Source: Bacteroidota bacterium (GTDB lineage: Bacteria; Bacteroidota; Bacteroidia; UKL13-3). From it: DNA of 36,195 nucleotides. Positions 18,301 through 26,685 of this stretch are shown in pieces. Under the pieces are notes generated by a model. It did not search any database. It was not told the DNA's origin and saw nothing but the letters and a program-made list of their open reading frames with translations. Numbering within the stretch: the stretch's first letter is position 1; each line of letters starts with the position of its first letter. Location of the stretch: the NCBI GenBank assembly GCA_947453415.1, contig CANGGG010000029.1, forward strand, positions 1-36,195, read 5' to 3'. The position numbers and the translations under genes are program-made.

Positions 18301-19053
18301 ATGAAAATAACATTTTTAAGCTCTTTAATAATAGCAATTACTTTATTGGTGTCATGTGAAAAAGATACCCCACCACCAGTAGTAACAGTTGCCACCACGA
18401 ATGTATCAATTACCTTTAACAATACAGTGAATGGTAAAACAATTAGTTCATCGGACACTAATTATAGGAATGCCGCGGGTAATTTATATACCATCAATTT
18501 ACTTAAATACTATGTAACCAATATGGTATTAGTTGATGAAAATAACAAAGAGTGGTTGGCTAAAAACTATCAATTAATTAATATAGATGAACCATCTCAA
18601 AACACATTTTTACTAAGTGGAATTCCGAATGCAAAATACACTAAAATGAAGTTTATATTAGGTGTAGATTCATTGAGAAACTTATCTGGTGTGCAAGATG
18701 GATTTTTAGACCCAAGTTATGGTATGCTATGGGATTGGAATACTGGTTATATTTTTTTTAAACACGAAGGAAATTACAAGAATACATTAAATGAAATAAA
18801 ACCTTTGCGCTTACATTTGGGAAAAGATTTGGGAAGAGGAAATGTGGAGGTGAATTTACCCATAATTAATTTTAACGGAGCCTTATCAAAAATAACGATT
18901 GATTTTGATTTGAATAAAGCTTATGCTGTTCAAAATACCATTGATTTTAATATTGACAATGACCGTCAATCTACTGCCGCTGTTGATACTTTTTGGATGG
19001 TGAATATGAGGAGAAATTTGGAAAAATCTTTCACTTTTAATAAAGCAGAATAA
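18301..19053 (+). CDS. MbnP-like lipoprotein (copper-binding protein family)
   Basis: 250 residues. Signal peptide with lipobox L-L-V-S-C19, so a lipoprotein. The body carries family hallmarks: V-S-I-T-F-N-N-T-V-N-G, L-L-K-Y-Y-V-T-N-M-V-L, F-I-L-G-V-D-S, G-V-Q-D-G-F-L-D-P-S-Y-G-M-L-W-D-W-N-T-G-Y and then F-K-H-E-G. Family knowledge: MbnP proteins occur with MbnH-type di-heme enzymes, which in the studied case oxidise a tryptophan of MbnP to create a high-affinity copper site. Several Trp residues are present here, including W in the D-W-N-T-G-Y segment. The MbnH-like gene starts five bases after this one, strongly supporting a pair. Copper as ligand is inferred from the family. Confidence 0.87.
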   Translation: MKITFLSSLIIAITLLVSCEKDTPPPVVTVATTNVSITFNNTVNGKTISSSDTNYRNAAGNLYTINLLKYYVTNMVLVDENNKEWLAKNYQLINIDEPSQNTFLLSGIPNAKYTKMKFILGVDSLRNLSGVQDGFLDPSYGMLWDWNTGYIFFKHEGNYKNTLNEIKPLRLHLGKDLGRGNVEVNLPIINFNGALSKITIDFDLNKAYAVQNTIDFNIDNDRQSTAAVDTFWMVNMRRNLEKSFTFNKAE

Positions 19054-19058
19054 TTAAA

Positions 19059-20132
19059 ATGAAGAAAAAAATAGTAATTATTTTTATAGCATTTGCAATC
19101 ATTGTTATTGCTTGCCAAAAAGACAGAGACATAGTTGCTCCCGTTAAAATATTAGGGAATGACACTCCTGCGACACCTTATAATTTGGTAGCTCCAATTG
19201 GATTTCCACCTATAAAAATTCCTGCTTCCAATCCAATGACTGTAGAAGGAATAGCATTAGGAAGGAAACTGTTTTATGATCCTATTTTATCCTTAGATAA
19301 TACACAAGCATGCGCAAGTTGCCACAGGCAAAATTTTGCTTTTACCGATAGTAATACCAAATTTAGCAAAGGAGTTTCAGGTGCAATTGGTGTTAGAAAT
19401 GCGCCACCTGTTATGAATTTAGCTTGGGAGAAAAAGTTTTTTTGGGATGGTGGCGCTGCTACTATTGAAGACCAAGTAATTGGTCCTATTCAAAATCCAA
19501 TAGAAATGCATGAAACCTTGACCAATGTAATATCCAAATTGAGGAGTCATGCAGAATATCCAAAATTGTTTAAAAAAGCTTTTGGTACCGATAGCATTAC
19601 CACCATGCTTTTAATGAAAGCAGTGGCACAGTTCGAAAGAACCATTATTTCGGCCAATAGTAAATACGATAAATACGTAAGAGGTGAATTAGATTTGTCG
19701 GCTGATGAGTTAGCAGGAAAAGAATTATTTATAGATCAAACAAAAGGTGATTGTATTCATTGCCATATATTGGGTAGCACCTTTACCGATTTTGATTTTA
19801 AAAACAATGGATTGGATTCTGTTTTTAAAGACTTAGGCAGGTATAAAATTACTTTAAATGATGCTGATAAAGGAAAATTCAAAACACCTACATTAAGAAA
19901 TATAGAACTAACAGCTCCTTATATGCACGATGGGAGATTTACTACTTTGGAACAAGTGATAGAACATTATAACAGTGATTTTATTATTACGCCAACTACC
20001 GATGTAAATATTGCTTTGTTAGATAAATTAAGAGGTAGGATGTCGCCAATAGAAAAAACACAACTCATAGCATTTTTAAAAACCCTAACAGACTATGATT
20101 TTATTACAAACCCCAATTTTAAAAAACCATAA
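19059..20132 (+). CDS. Di-heme cytochrome c peroxidase/MauG family protein (MbnH-like)
   Basis: 357 residues, the normal size for bacterial di-heme peroxidases. Lipobox-like V-I-A-C19 at the N-terminus. Two heme sites: C85-A-S-C-H89, followed by R-Q-N-F-A-F-T-D, and C232-I-H-C-H236. Other family marks are R-N-A-P-P-V-M-N-L, F-W-D-G-G, T-P-T-L-R-N-I-E-L-T-A-P-Y-M-H-D-G and a late I-A-F-L-K-T-L-T. Family role: periplasmic reduction of peroxide or, in the MauG/MbnH branch, oxidation of a partner protein using a bis-Fe(IV) state. The adjacent MbnP gene makes the MbnH branch the likelier reading. A small HMA protein starts four bases after the stop. Confidence 0.92.
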   Translation: MKKKIVIIFIAFAIIVIACQKDRDIVAPVKILGNDTPATPYNLVAPIGFPPIKIPASNPMTVEGIALGRKLFYDPILSLDNTQACASCHRQNFAFTDSNTKFSKGVSGAIGVRNAPPVMNLAWEKKFFWDGGAATIEDQVIGPIQNPIEMHETLTNVISKLRSHAEYPKLFKKAFGTDSITTMLLMKAVAQFERTIISANSKYDKYVRGELDLSADELAGKELFIDQTKGDCIHCHILGSTFTDFDFKNNGLDSVFKDLGRYKITLNDADKGKFKTPTLRNIELTAPYMHDGRFTTLEQVIEHYNSDFIITPTTDVNIALLDKLRGRMSPIEKTQLIAFLKTLTDYDFITNPNFKKP

Positions 20133-20136
20133 TAAA

Positions 20137-20484
20137 ATGAAAAATTTAATATTAATGACATTGGCCATTTTTAGTTTAATGGCATTTACCTATAAAGAAA
20201 AACCAACTACTGCAAAGTTTAAAGTATTTGGAAATTGCCCGCAGTGCAAAGAAAGAATAGAAGGAATATTGGAAGTAAAAGGAGTGAAGTTGGCAGAGTG
20301 GAATGTAGATACAAAAGAGATGGAAGTAGTATACATGGCTGATAAAATTACCATTGAAAAAATACATGAATTGATAGCCAGTGTTGGCCATGATACTGAA
20401 AAAGTTAAAGCTCCAGATCAAGTGTATTTGAAACTGCCAGATTGCTGCATGTATAGGGATAATGACAATACTCATCATGATTAG
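20137..20484 (+). CDS. Secreted heavy-metal-associated (HMA) domain protein
   Basis: 115 residues from the ATG at 20137, four bases after the upstream stop; a longer reading from 20095 would overlap the peroxidase gene and spoil the signal peptide. After a signal peptide (about 1-18) comes a ferredoxin-like HMA fold with F-G-N-C34-P-Q-C37-K, the metal-binding CxxC loop, then V-K-L-A-E-W-N-V-D-T-K and a final helix. The tail L-P-D-C-C-M-Y-R-D-N-D-N-T-H-H-D adds further Cys and His. Likely a periplasmic copper (or similar) chaperone working with the MbnP/MbnH pair and the downstream TonB receptor. Confidence 0.87.
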   Translation: MKNLILMTLAIFSLMAFTYKEKPTTAKFKVFGNCPQCKERIEGILEVKGVKLAEWNVDTKEMEVVYMADKITIEKIHELIASVGHDTEKVKAPDQVYLKLPDCCMYRDNDNTHHD

Positions 20485-20607
20485 GGTTTTAAGTTTTAAG
20501 TGTTAAGTATGAAAAAAAATAAGGAATAACGAATTGTAACTTAGCATTACGTTTGTTTGTTTTAGCTGCTTGCTACTGGCAACTAGAATCTAGCATATGG
20601 TATCTGG

Positions 20608-20649
20608 CATTTTTTATCATTCATTTTTTATCATTCATTTTTTATCATT
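20608..20649 (+). repeat. Three tandem copies of a 14-base unit
   Basis: CATTTTTTATCATT occurs three times in exact register at 20608, 20622 and 20636. It lies in the 213-base gap before the TonB receptor. Directly after it, ATTCATACTTCAT (20651-20663) is found again three times in inverted orientation behind the receptor gene. Confidence 0.85.
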
Positions 20650-20697
20650 CATTCATACTTCATACTTTATAATTCATTATTCAAAATTTTATAAAAA

Positions 20698-22944
20698 ATG
20701 AAAAAATACTACTTAATGGTTGTGTTGGTTTTGCTATGCAATTATGTAATTGCGCAGCAAAATTTGAACCTAAAAGGAATAGTTGTAGACACTGACTTAA
20801 AAGGAAATATTACGCCTATTCAAGGAGCTTTTGTTAGGTGGATGAATGAAAAAAACTTTGTAGCATCTGACAGCAACGGTGTTTTTATTATACCTTTTTC
20901 AAGTCAAACAAAGTCTTTAATTGTTTCGTATGTTGGGTACAAAACCGATACTATTTTAGTGGCGGAAAAGAAGTTTGTAAAAGTACTTTTAATTACAAAA
21001 AATAGGCTCAAAGATTTAAATATAAATGTAGAAAGAAAAGGTTCAGAAGTTAGTTTTATTGATCCTTGGAAAACTACTATTATGAACGAAAAAGAATTAT
21101 TTAAAGCTGCATGTTGTAATTTAAGCGAAAGCTTTGAAACCAATCCATCTGTTGATGTAAATTTAACGGATGCCATTACTGGAACAAAGCAAATTCAAAT
21201 GCTTGGATTGGCCAGTCAATATACTCAATTAACGCAAGAAATGATTCCAGGAGCCAGAGGTTTGGCGGTAAATTATGGAAGTGCATACACGCCAGGAACA
21301 TGGATCAATAGCATACAAGTTACCAAAGGTATTGGTTCGGTAGTTAACGGATTTGAAAGTGTTGCGGGGCAAATAAATACCGAGCTACATAAGTCGGATG
21401 TAAAAGAAACAGTATACTTTAATGCTTATGCGGGTGAAGGTGGAAGGTATGAAGCCAATTTGAATTATGCGCATAGAACTTCTAAAGCATTTAGTCACAT
21501 GATTTTATTGCATACCAGTGCACTAACCAATAGAATGGATAATAACCATGATGGCTATTTGGATAATCCCTTGGGTTATCAATTAAACGCCATGTACAGG
21601 TTTAAGTATGATAAAGGTAAAGGATTAATTATTCAAGGTGGAATTAGGAATTTAATTGATACCAAAACAGGTGGACAATTTAACTTTGAAGAAAAGAATG
21701 ATACTATAAATCGTTTGTATGGTATTCAAATCAAAGCTTTTAGAAACGATGGCTTTTTAAAAGTGGGCTACGTATTTCATAAAAAAATATATAAAAGCAT
21801 GGGTCTACAGCTTTCAGGTGCTAATCAAAAATATGAAACTTTTTTTGGTAATAATACCTATAAAGGAACTCAAAATTCTTTTTATTCTAACTTCATTTAC
21901 CAATCGTTAATTAGTTCAAGCGACCATAAATTTAAAACTGGTTTGAGTTTAATGATTGATAATTATGATGAACAATTGTACAATTTTAAAAGCTATCAAT
22001 TTAAACGAAATGAAATAGTTTCAGGTGCATTTTTTGAGTACACATATAGTTTTTTAACAAAGTTTACTTTAGTGGCAGGCCAACGTTTAGATTATAATAA
22101 TTTGTACGGCTTATTTTATACGCCACGTTTGCACATGCGTTATGCTTTGAACAATGCAATGGTGTTAAGGGCAAGTGGCGGTAGGGGACAAAGAACAGCA
22201 AATATTATAGCAGAAAATACAGGACTTTTGGTAAGTGCTAGGCAATTTATTTTTGCCAATAATAATCAAACAAATGCATATGGATTACAGCCAGAAGTGG
22301 CTTGGAATTATGGATTGAGTTTAACCAAAAACTTTAAACTGAATTATAGAAAAGGTAGTTGGACGATTGATTATTATTATACACATTTTCAAAATCAAAT
22401 AGTGGTGGATAGGGATATAAACGCGCAACAAGTAAGGTTTTATAATTTAAAAGGAAATTCGTTTTCAAATAGTTTGCAAGTGCAACTAGATTATGAAATA
22501 TTAAGGCGTTTGGATATTAGATTGGCTTACCGGTTTTATGATGTTCAAACGCAATATGATTCTCTTGGTTTAAAAGAAGTGCCGTTAATTGCTGCGCATC
22601 GTGCGTTTTTTAATATCAGTTATACTACTAAAAACAAATGGAATTTTGATGTAACGTGGCAATGGATTGGCGAAAAGCGATTACCAAATACTCAATCTAA
22701 TCCTACTGAAAACAGGATTTCCAATTACTCTTCGGCCTTTACTTTATTGAATTCACAAATTAGTAAAAGTTTGTTTGATAAAAAATTCGATATGTATGTT
22801 GGCGTTGAAAATATATTAGATTTCAAACAAAGCAATCCAATCATAGATGCACAAAATCCTTTTGGAAGTTACTTTGATGCCAGCATGGTTTGGGGTCCAG
22901 TTTTTGGAAGAATGATTTATAGCGGATTGAGGTTGAAGTTTTAG
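20698..22944 (+). CDS. TonB-dependent receptor with carboxypeptidase-regulatory N-terminal domain, probable metal uptake
   Basis: 748 residues. Signal peptide to A-Q20. Residues about 22-100 form the CarboxypepD_reg-like beta domain (Q-G-A-F-V-R-W, D-S-N-G-V-F, V-S-Y-V-G-Y-K-T-D-T) common in Bacteroidota outer-membrane receptors. The plug domain follows, with E-L-F-K-A-A-C-C-N-L-S-E-S-F-E-T-N-P-S-V-D-V and Q-I-Q-M-L-G-L, then the beta-barrel with many aromatic-ended strands, ending in Y-S-G-L-R-L-K-F, whose final phenylalanine is the usual outer-membrane insertion signal. The A-A-C-C pair in the plug is seen in receptors found next to HMA proteins. Placement after the MbnP/MbnH/HMA genes suggests copper or a copper chelate as substrate; no direct evidence. 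Confidence 0.9.
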   Translation: MKKYYLMVVLVLLCNYVIAQQNLNLKGIVVDTDLKGNITPIQGAFVRWMNEKNFVASDSNGVFIIPFSSQTKSLIVSYVGYKTDTILVAEKKFVKVLLITKNRLKDLNINVERKGSEVSFIDPWKTTIMNEKELFKAACCNLSESFETNPSVDVNLTDAITGTKQIQMLGLASQYTQLTQEMIPGARGLAVNYGSAYTPGTWINSIQVTKGIGSVVNGFESVAGQINTELHKSDVKETVYFNAYAGEGGRYEANLNYAHRTSKAFSHMILLHTSALTNRMDNNHDGYLDNPLGYQLNAMYRFKYDKGKGLIIQGGIRNLIDTKTGGQFNFEEKNDTINRLYGIQIKAFRNDGFLKVGYVFHKKIYKSMGLQLSGANQKYETFFGNNTYKGTQNSFYSNFIYQSLISSSDHKFKTGLSLMIDNYDEQLYNFKSYQFKRNEIVSGAFFEYTYSFLTKFTLVAGQRLDYNNLYGLFYTPRLHMRYALNNAMVLRASGGRGQRTANIIAENTGLLVSARQFIFANNNQTNAYGLQPEVAWNYGLSLTKNFKLNYRKGSWTIDYYYTHFQNQIVVDRDINAQQVRFYNLKGNSFSNSLQVQLDYEILRRLDIRLAYRFYDVQTQYDSLGLKEVPLIAAHRAFFNISYTTKNKWNFDVTWQWIGEKRLPNTQSNPTENRISNYSSAFTLLNSQISKSLFDKKFDMYVGVENILDFKQSNPIIDAQNPFGSYFDASMVWGPVFGRMIYSGLRLKF

Positions 22945-22950
22945 GAAGTA

Positions 22951-23185
22951 TTAATTATGAATTGGGCACTGGGTGGTGAGAGATGAGAAATGGGAAATGA
23001 GATTGGGTAAGTTATTAATTATGAATGATGAAGTATGAATTGGGCACTGGGTGGTGAGAGATGGGAAATGAGAAATGAGATTGGGTATGTTATGAAGTAT
23101 GAATGATGAAGTATGAATTGGGCACTGGGTGGTGAGAGATGAGAGATGAGAAATGGGTATGTTATGAATGATGAAATGGACATCA
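22951..23185 (+). repeat. Three tandem copies of a 78-base repeat
   Basis: A 27-base core, beginning GAATTGGGCACTGGG, occurs at 22959-22985, 23037-23063 and 23115-23141, exactly 78 bases apart. The sequence between cores is also related (runs of GAGATGGGAAATGAG, GATTGGGTA(A/T)GTTAT and ATGAATGATGAAG). It fills the gap between two convergent genes, the TonB receptor and dnaB. The 13-mer ATGAAGTATGAAT inside it is found at 23028, 23092 and 23106 and once inverted at 20651-20663. Confidence 0.88.
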
Positions 23186-23199
23186 AAAACAACCAGAAA

Positions 23200-23340
23200 C
23201 CCGCCACCCGCAACTATTTTAACTCGTAACAAAAACAACCCGTAACCCGTTATCTCGTAACCCGCTTACCTAGTAACCCGCAACTCTTATAACCCATTAA
23301 CTCGTAACTTTTTTAAATCGTAACCCGCATCACCCGAAAC
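23200..23340 (+). repeat. Array of short GTAACCCG-type repeats
   Basis: GTAACCCG appears at 23242-23249, 23257-23264, 23273-23280 and 23320-23327, with degenerate neighbours such as CTCGTAAC and CACCCGAAACCC. The strand composition flips compared with the preceding 78-base repeats: those are G-rich with almost no C on the plus strand, these are C-rich. Confidence 0.75.
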
Positions 23341-23343
23341 CCT

Positions 23344-24918
23344 TTAAAAAGGAGCGTCTCCGTTATATGTATTATTCGAAGAGTTGTCATCTTCTACATC
23401 ACTGTCCCAGTTTATTGATGAGCTAACTGTAATTGTACCATTATTGCTTCCACTGTTATCGTTATAGTCAGGAACATTGTAATTGTCAAAATCTGTTTTA
23501 TCGGCAAATTTGGTAAATTTACCTATAAATCGTAAACGAACATTGTCCAATTCACCATTTCTATGCTTTGCAATCATAATTTCGGCTTCATCTTTACAAG
23601 GCGTTCCGTCATCCCACTCTGTTAATTTATAATAATCAGGTCGGTAAATAAACATTACCATATCGGCATCCTGCTCAATAGAACCTGATTCACGTAAATC
23701 GGAAAGAATTGGTCTACCAGTTTGCGTTCCAGGAGTTGAGCCCGAACCACGTTTTTCACTCTGACGACTTAATTGAGCTAATGCAATAATTGGCACGTCT
23801 AGTTCTTTTGCTAAAGCTTTTAAACTTCTAGAAATATAACTTACTTCTTGCTCTCTATTTCCATTTTTATTGTTGGCATCATCGCCACGCATTAACTGTA
23901 AGTAATCAACAATAATCATTTCAATATTGCTTTGTTGTTTTAGTCTGCGGCATTTTGCACGCAATTCAAACACTGAGATCGCAGGCGTATCATCTATGAA
24001 AATGGGTGCATCACTCAGCTTCGCAATTTTTGAATTTAATTGTTGCCATTCATGGTCAGCTAAAGTTCCTTTTTTAAGTTTATCTGATTCAATTTCAGCT
24101 TCCGCGCTAATCATACGTGTTACTAATTGGCGCGAACTCATTTCTAAAGAAAAAATAGCCACACCCCTTAATGTTTCGGTATTTGCCATACAAGCATTTC
24201 TGGCTACACTTAATGCAAAAGCAGTTTTACCCATCCCAGGACGTGCGGCAATAATAATTAATTCTGATTTTTGGAAACCAGAAGTTACCCTATCTAATTT
24301 AGAAAAACCAGAAGGAATTCCTGTTAAACCACCTTCTTTTCCACGTAAACTTTCTATTTCAATAATTGCTTCTTGAACTACACCGCTAATGGCGCGGTAA
24401 TCTTTTTTAATATTTCCCTGAGAAACTTCAAATAATTTACGTTCGGCACTGTCTAACAATTCAAAGGCATCGGTTCCATCTTCATAAGCTTCAGTACTTA
24501 TTTCACCACTTATTCTAATTAATTCACGTTGTAAATATTTTTGAGCAATGATACGAGCGTGGTATTCAATATTTGCTGCCGAGGCAACTCTATTAGTTAA
24601 TGAAGTTACATAATAAGCACCACCAGAAATATCAATGGTACCTTGTTTTTTTAATTCTTGCGATACAGTTAAAATATCTACAGCACTTCCATTTTGCCAA
24701 AGGTTCACTATGGCTTCATAAATGTTTTTGTGTTTAGGATCGTAAAAACTATCAGCTTTTAAAACTTCGGTAATTACATTAATAGCATCTTTTTCAAGCA
24801 ATAACGCACCTAAAACTGCTTGTTCTAACTCTGGTGCTTGCGGTGGAAGTTTACCAGATTCAAAAATTTGAGCATTTGTAAGTACACGTTTTTTTCTGTT
24901 AGTTGCCAATTCAGCCAT
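23344..24918 (-). CDS. dnaB: Replicative DNA helicase DnaB
   Basis: 524 residues from ATG at 24918. The N-terminal primase-interacting helical domain (residues about 25-130, L-P-P-Q-A-P-E-L-E-Q-A-V-L-G-A-L-L-L) is followed by the RecA-like motor: A-R-P-G-M-G-K231-T232 (Walker A), S-L-E-M-S-S-R-Q-L, I-I-V-D-Y-L-Q-L-M (Walker B and H3), and the D-L-R-E-S-G-S-I-E-Q-D-A-D segment of DnaB motif 4. The C-terminus is a low-complexity Ser/Asn/Asp-rich tail ending N-G-D-A-P-F. Function: hexameric helicase that unwinds DNA at the replication fork and loads primase. It stands alone, convergent with the TonB receptor across the repeat region. Confidence 0.97.
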   Translation of the reverse strand: MAELATNRKKRVLTNAQIFESGKLPPQAPELEQAVLGALLLEKDAINVITEVLKADSFYDPKHKNIYEAIVNLWQNGSAVDILTVSQELKKQGTIDISGGAYYVTSLTNRVASAANIEYHARIIAQKYLQRELIRISGEISTEAYEDGTDAFELLDSAERKLFEVSQGNIKKDYRAISGVVQEAIIEIESLRGKEGGLTGIPSGFSKLDRVTSGFQKSELIIIAARPGMGKTAFALSVARNACMANTETLRGVAIFSLEMSSRQLVTRMISAEAEIESDKLKKGTLADHEWQQLNSKIAKLSDAPIFIDDTPAISVFELRAKCRRLKQQSNIEMIIVDYLQLMRGDDANNKNGNREQEVSYISRSLKALAKELDVPIIALAQLSRQSEKRGSGSTPGTQTGRPILSDLRESGSIEQDADMVMFIYRPDYYKLTEWDDGTPCKDEAEIMIAKHRNGELDNVRLRFIGKFTKFADKTDFDNYNVPDYNDNSGSNNGTITVSSSINWDSDVEDDNSSNNTYNGDAPF

Positions 24919-25048
24919 TTTAAAATTTATTTTATTCTTGTATAGGTTTCCTCAATATTGCATCAATAAATTTGGGTAAACAACTAGAAAAATAGTATTC
25001 ACATATTTCAAAATTTTGTGAGTTAGATGTGTATAACTGCAATGAACA

Positions 25049-25081
25049 TTTGTTAATAAGCTGATATAGTTATTATTTTTG
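25049..25081 (+). promoter_or_regulatory. Bacteroidota-type promoter with long leader
   Basis: TTTG (25049-25052), 21-base spacer, TATTTTTG (25074-25081): a full match to the -33/-7 consensus. The next gene starts almost 200 bases downstream, so this would give a long 5' leader or a small RNA. Confidence 0.5.
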
Positions 25082-25252
25082 TGAACATTAATTTAACATA
25101 AAAATGCTAAAGCACTCAGGTTTATAACAGCAAACAATAAGCAGGTAATAATTTCTTAACAATTAAAGTGGGCAATAAAATTTGAAATATCTATGTTTTA
25201 AAATAAATCAAAACCTTAATAATTTGTTTATAGGCAATTTGAAATTTAAATA

Positions 25253-25260
25253 TACTTTTG
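25253..25260 (+). promoter_or_regulatory. -7 element (TACTTTTG) just upstream of the T9SS protein gene
   Basis: TACTTTTG fits TAnnTTTG and lies 18 bases before the ATG. A TTTG at 25223-25226 is 26 bases upstream, longer than the usual 17-23. Confidence 0.45.
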
Positions 25261-25278
25261 CAATCTAAAAAATAACAT

Positions 25279-26577
25279 ATGAAAAAAATAATTTTACTAA
25301 TTTTAATTACCATTGGAACTTTAACAAATTATGCTCAAACTACCATTGAGAATTTTAACTATGGTTCTACAATGGATACATTAACAAATCCAGCAAATGG
25401 TGGTGTAAACTGGAAAACCCATAGTGGTACGAAAGGAAGTTTTACTAGTAGTTTAATTTACAATACCACTTCATTAACCTATGCTGGTTATAGTTCATCT
25501 GGAGTTGGTGGTGCTGTTGAAGTATGGGGAGTGGCAAGATCAGAGGATGCAAATAGAATGGTATCAGCGTACACTAGTGGATCTGTTTATGCTTCATTTT
25601 TGCTAAGAATTGACTCAGTAAATTCTTTATCTACTGTTGGTGATTATTTTGTGCATTTTGGTGATACATTTGGCGCGGTTTCTCTTACAAATTTTAAATC
25701 AAGAATGTTTACTAAAATTGGGAGTGTTGCTAATACCTATAAAATTGGTTTAACAAAATCTGGTGCAGGTGCCGTTGCAGTTTTTTCGCCTGATTATGCA
25801 TTTGGCAGTACTGTTTTAGTGGTACTAAAATACAAATTTGATTTATCAGCTACAGCGAATGATTCAGTTTCAGCCTATATTTTTACTACTGGTGTACCTA
25901 CTACTGAGCCAACTACACCCACATTAGTTGCCACAGATGTTACCGCAGCTGATTATACAATATTAAGATCATTTTGTTTAAGACAAGGAAGTTTGGCTAA
26001 CTCACAATTTAAAGCATTAGTTGATGGTATTAGAGTTTCTAACTCATGGGGAACAAGTGTTTTACCCGTTAAATTTACTAGCTTCAATGCAACTATCAAT
26101 AACAAACAAACCAATTTAACTTGGACTACCGCAAGCGAAATCAATAACAAAGGTTTTAATATTGAAAGAAGTTTGGATGGTGTTAATTATGAAACCATTG
26201 GATTTGTTAAAGGAAATGTAAACTCAAACCGTGTCAATAAATACAGCTTCATTGATGCCAATCATGCCAGTGCATTTTACAGATTGAAGCAAATAGATTT
26301 TGATGGTAAATTTGATTATTCAAATATCATTTCTGTTCAAGGAAATGATTTATTGATTGACATTACTCCAAATCCTTTTAACAATGTGATTGAAATAAAC
26401 AGCAACGGTCATTTAGTAAATGTTGAAGTTTTAGACATTACAGGTAAAATAGTGATAACAGAAACTATCAATGGTAGTAAAACTACTTTAAACACTGCTA
26501 GTTTGAATAATGGTGTTTATTTTGTTAGAATAAATAATGGTGAGTCAGTTATAACAAAACGCCTCATTAAAAACTAA
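25279..26577 (+). CDS. Secreted protein with type IX secretion C-terminal sorting domain
   Basis: 432 residues. Signal peptide M-K-K-I-I-L-L-I ... N-Y-A-Q20. Residues 21-255 form a beta-rich domain I cannot assign; it looks like a LamG/jelly-roll fold by its alternation of Ser/Thr/Gly strands. Residues about 262-355 (K-F-T-S-F-N-A-T-I ... L-T-W-T-T-A-S-E-I-N-N-K-G-F-N-I-E-R-S) are a fibronectin-like segment typical of Bacteroidota surface proteins. The last 75 residues are a type A sorting domain: I-T-P-N-P-F-N-N, V-E-V-L-D-I-T-G-K-I-V, G-V-Y-F-V-R-I-N-N-G, ending K-R-L-I-K-N. The PorSS/T9SS machinery would carry it across the outer membrane and cleave the domain. An intrinsic terminator follows. 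Confidence 0.88.
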   Translation: MKKIILLILITIGTLTNYAQTTIENFNYGSTMDTLTNPANGGVNWKTHSGTKGSFTSSLIYNTTSLTYAGYSSSGVGGAVEVWGVARSEDANRMVSAYTSGSVYASFLLRIDSVNSLSTVGDYFVHFGDTFGAVSLTNFKSRMFTKIGSVANTYKIGLTKSGAGAVAVFSPDYAFGSTVLVVLKYKFDLSATANDSVSAYIFTTGVPTTEPTTPTLVATDVTAADYTILRSFCLRQGSLANSQFKALVDGIRVSNSWGTSVLPVKFTSFNATINNKQTNLTWTTASEINNKGFNIERSLDGVNYETIGFVKGNVNSNRVNKYSFIDANHASAFYRLKQIDFDGKFDYSNIISVQGNDLLIDITPNPFNNVIEINSNGHLVNVEVLDITGKIVITETINGSKTTLNTASLNNGVYFVRINNGESVITKRLIKN

Positions 26578-26593
26578 AATTTCATAATTCAAG

Positions 26594-26623
26594 AAGCTGC
26601 CTCGCAAGGGCAGCTTTTTTTTT
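26594..26623 (+). terminator. Intrinsic terminator after the T9SS protein gene
   Basis: AAGCTGCC (26594-26601), seven-base loop, GGCAGCTT (26609-26616), then a run of T to 26623. Clear Rho-independent shape, with the convergent phoH gene ending at 26686. Confidence 0.9.
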
Positions 26624-26685
26624 GAAATTTATTTACTAATTTTTTTGTTAGTTATAAAAAAAAATATAAAAATGTTTGAAAAATA

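Larger units (their letters stand above)
24919..25278. other. 360-base divergent intergenic region between dnaB and the T9SS protein gene
   Basis: Contains two promoter candidates pointing to the plus strand (listed separately) and no coding region longer than a few codons (one M-L-K-H-S-G-L at 25104). No clear TAnnTTTG for dnaB was found on the minus strand. Confidence 0.5.

Noticed and set aside
22951-23185. Possible CRISPR array
   Set aside because: Only three cores, and the sequence between cores is itself repeated rather than unique; no cas genes nearby.
22951-23238. Minus-strand open frames of 95 and 64 residues with repeated Ser/His/Leu-rich units
   Set aside because: They are translations of the 78-base repeats and change frame freely between copies; no start signal or family pattern.
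23927-24376. 149-residue plus-strand frame inside dnaB
   Set aside because: Lies entirely within the well-supported dnaB motor domain on the opposite strand; no family pattern.
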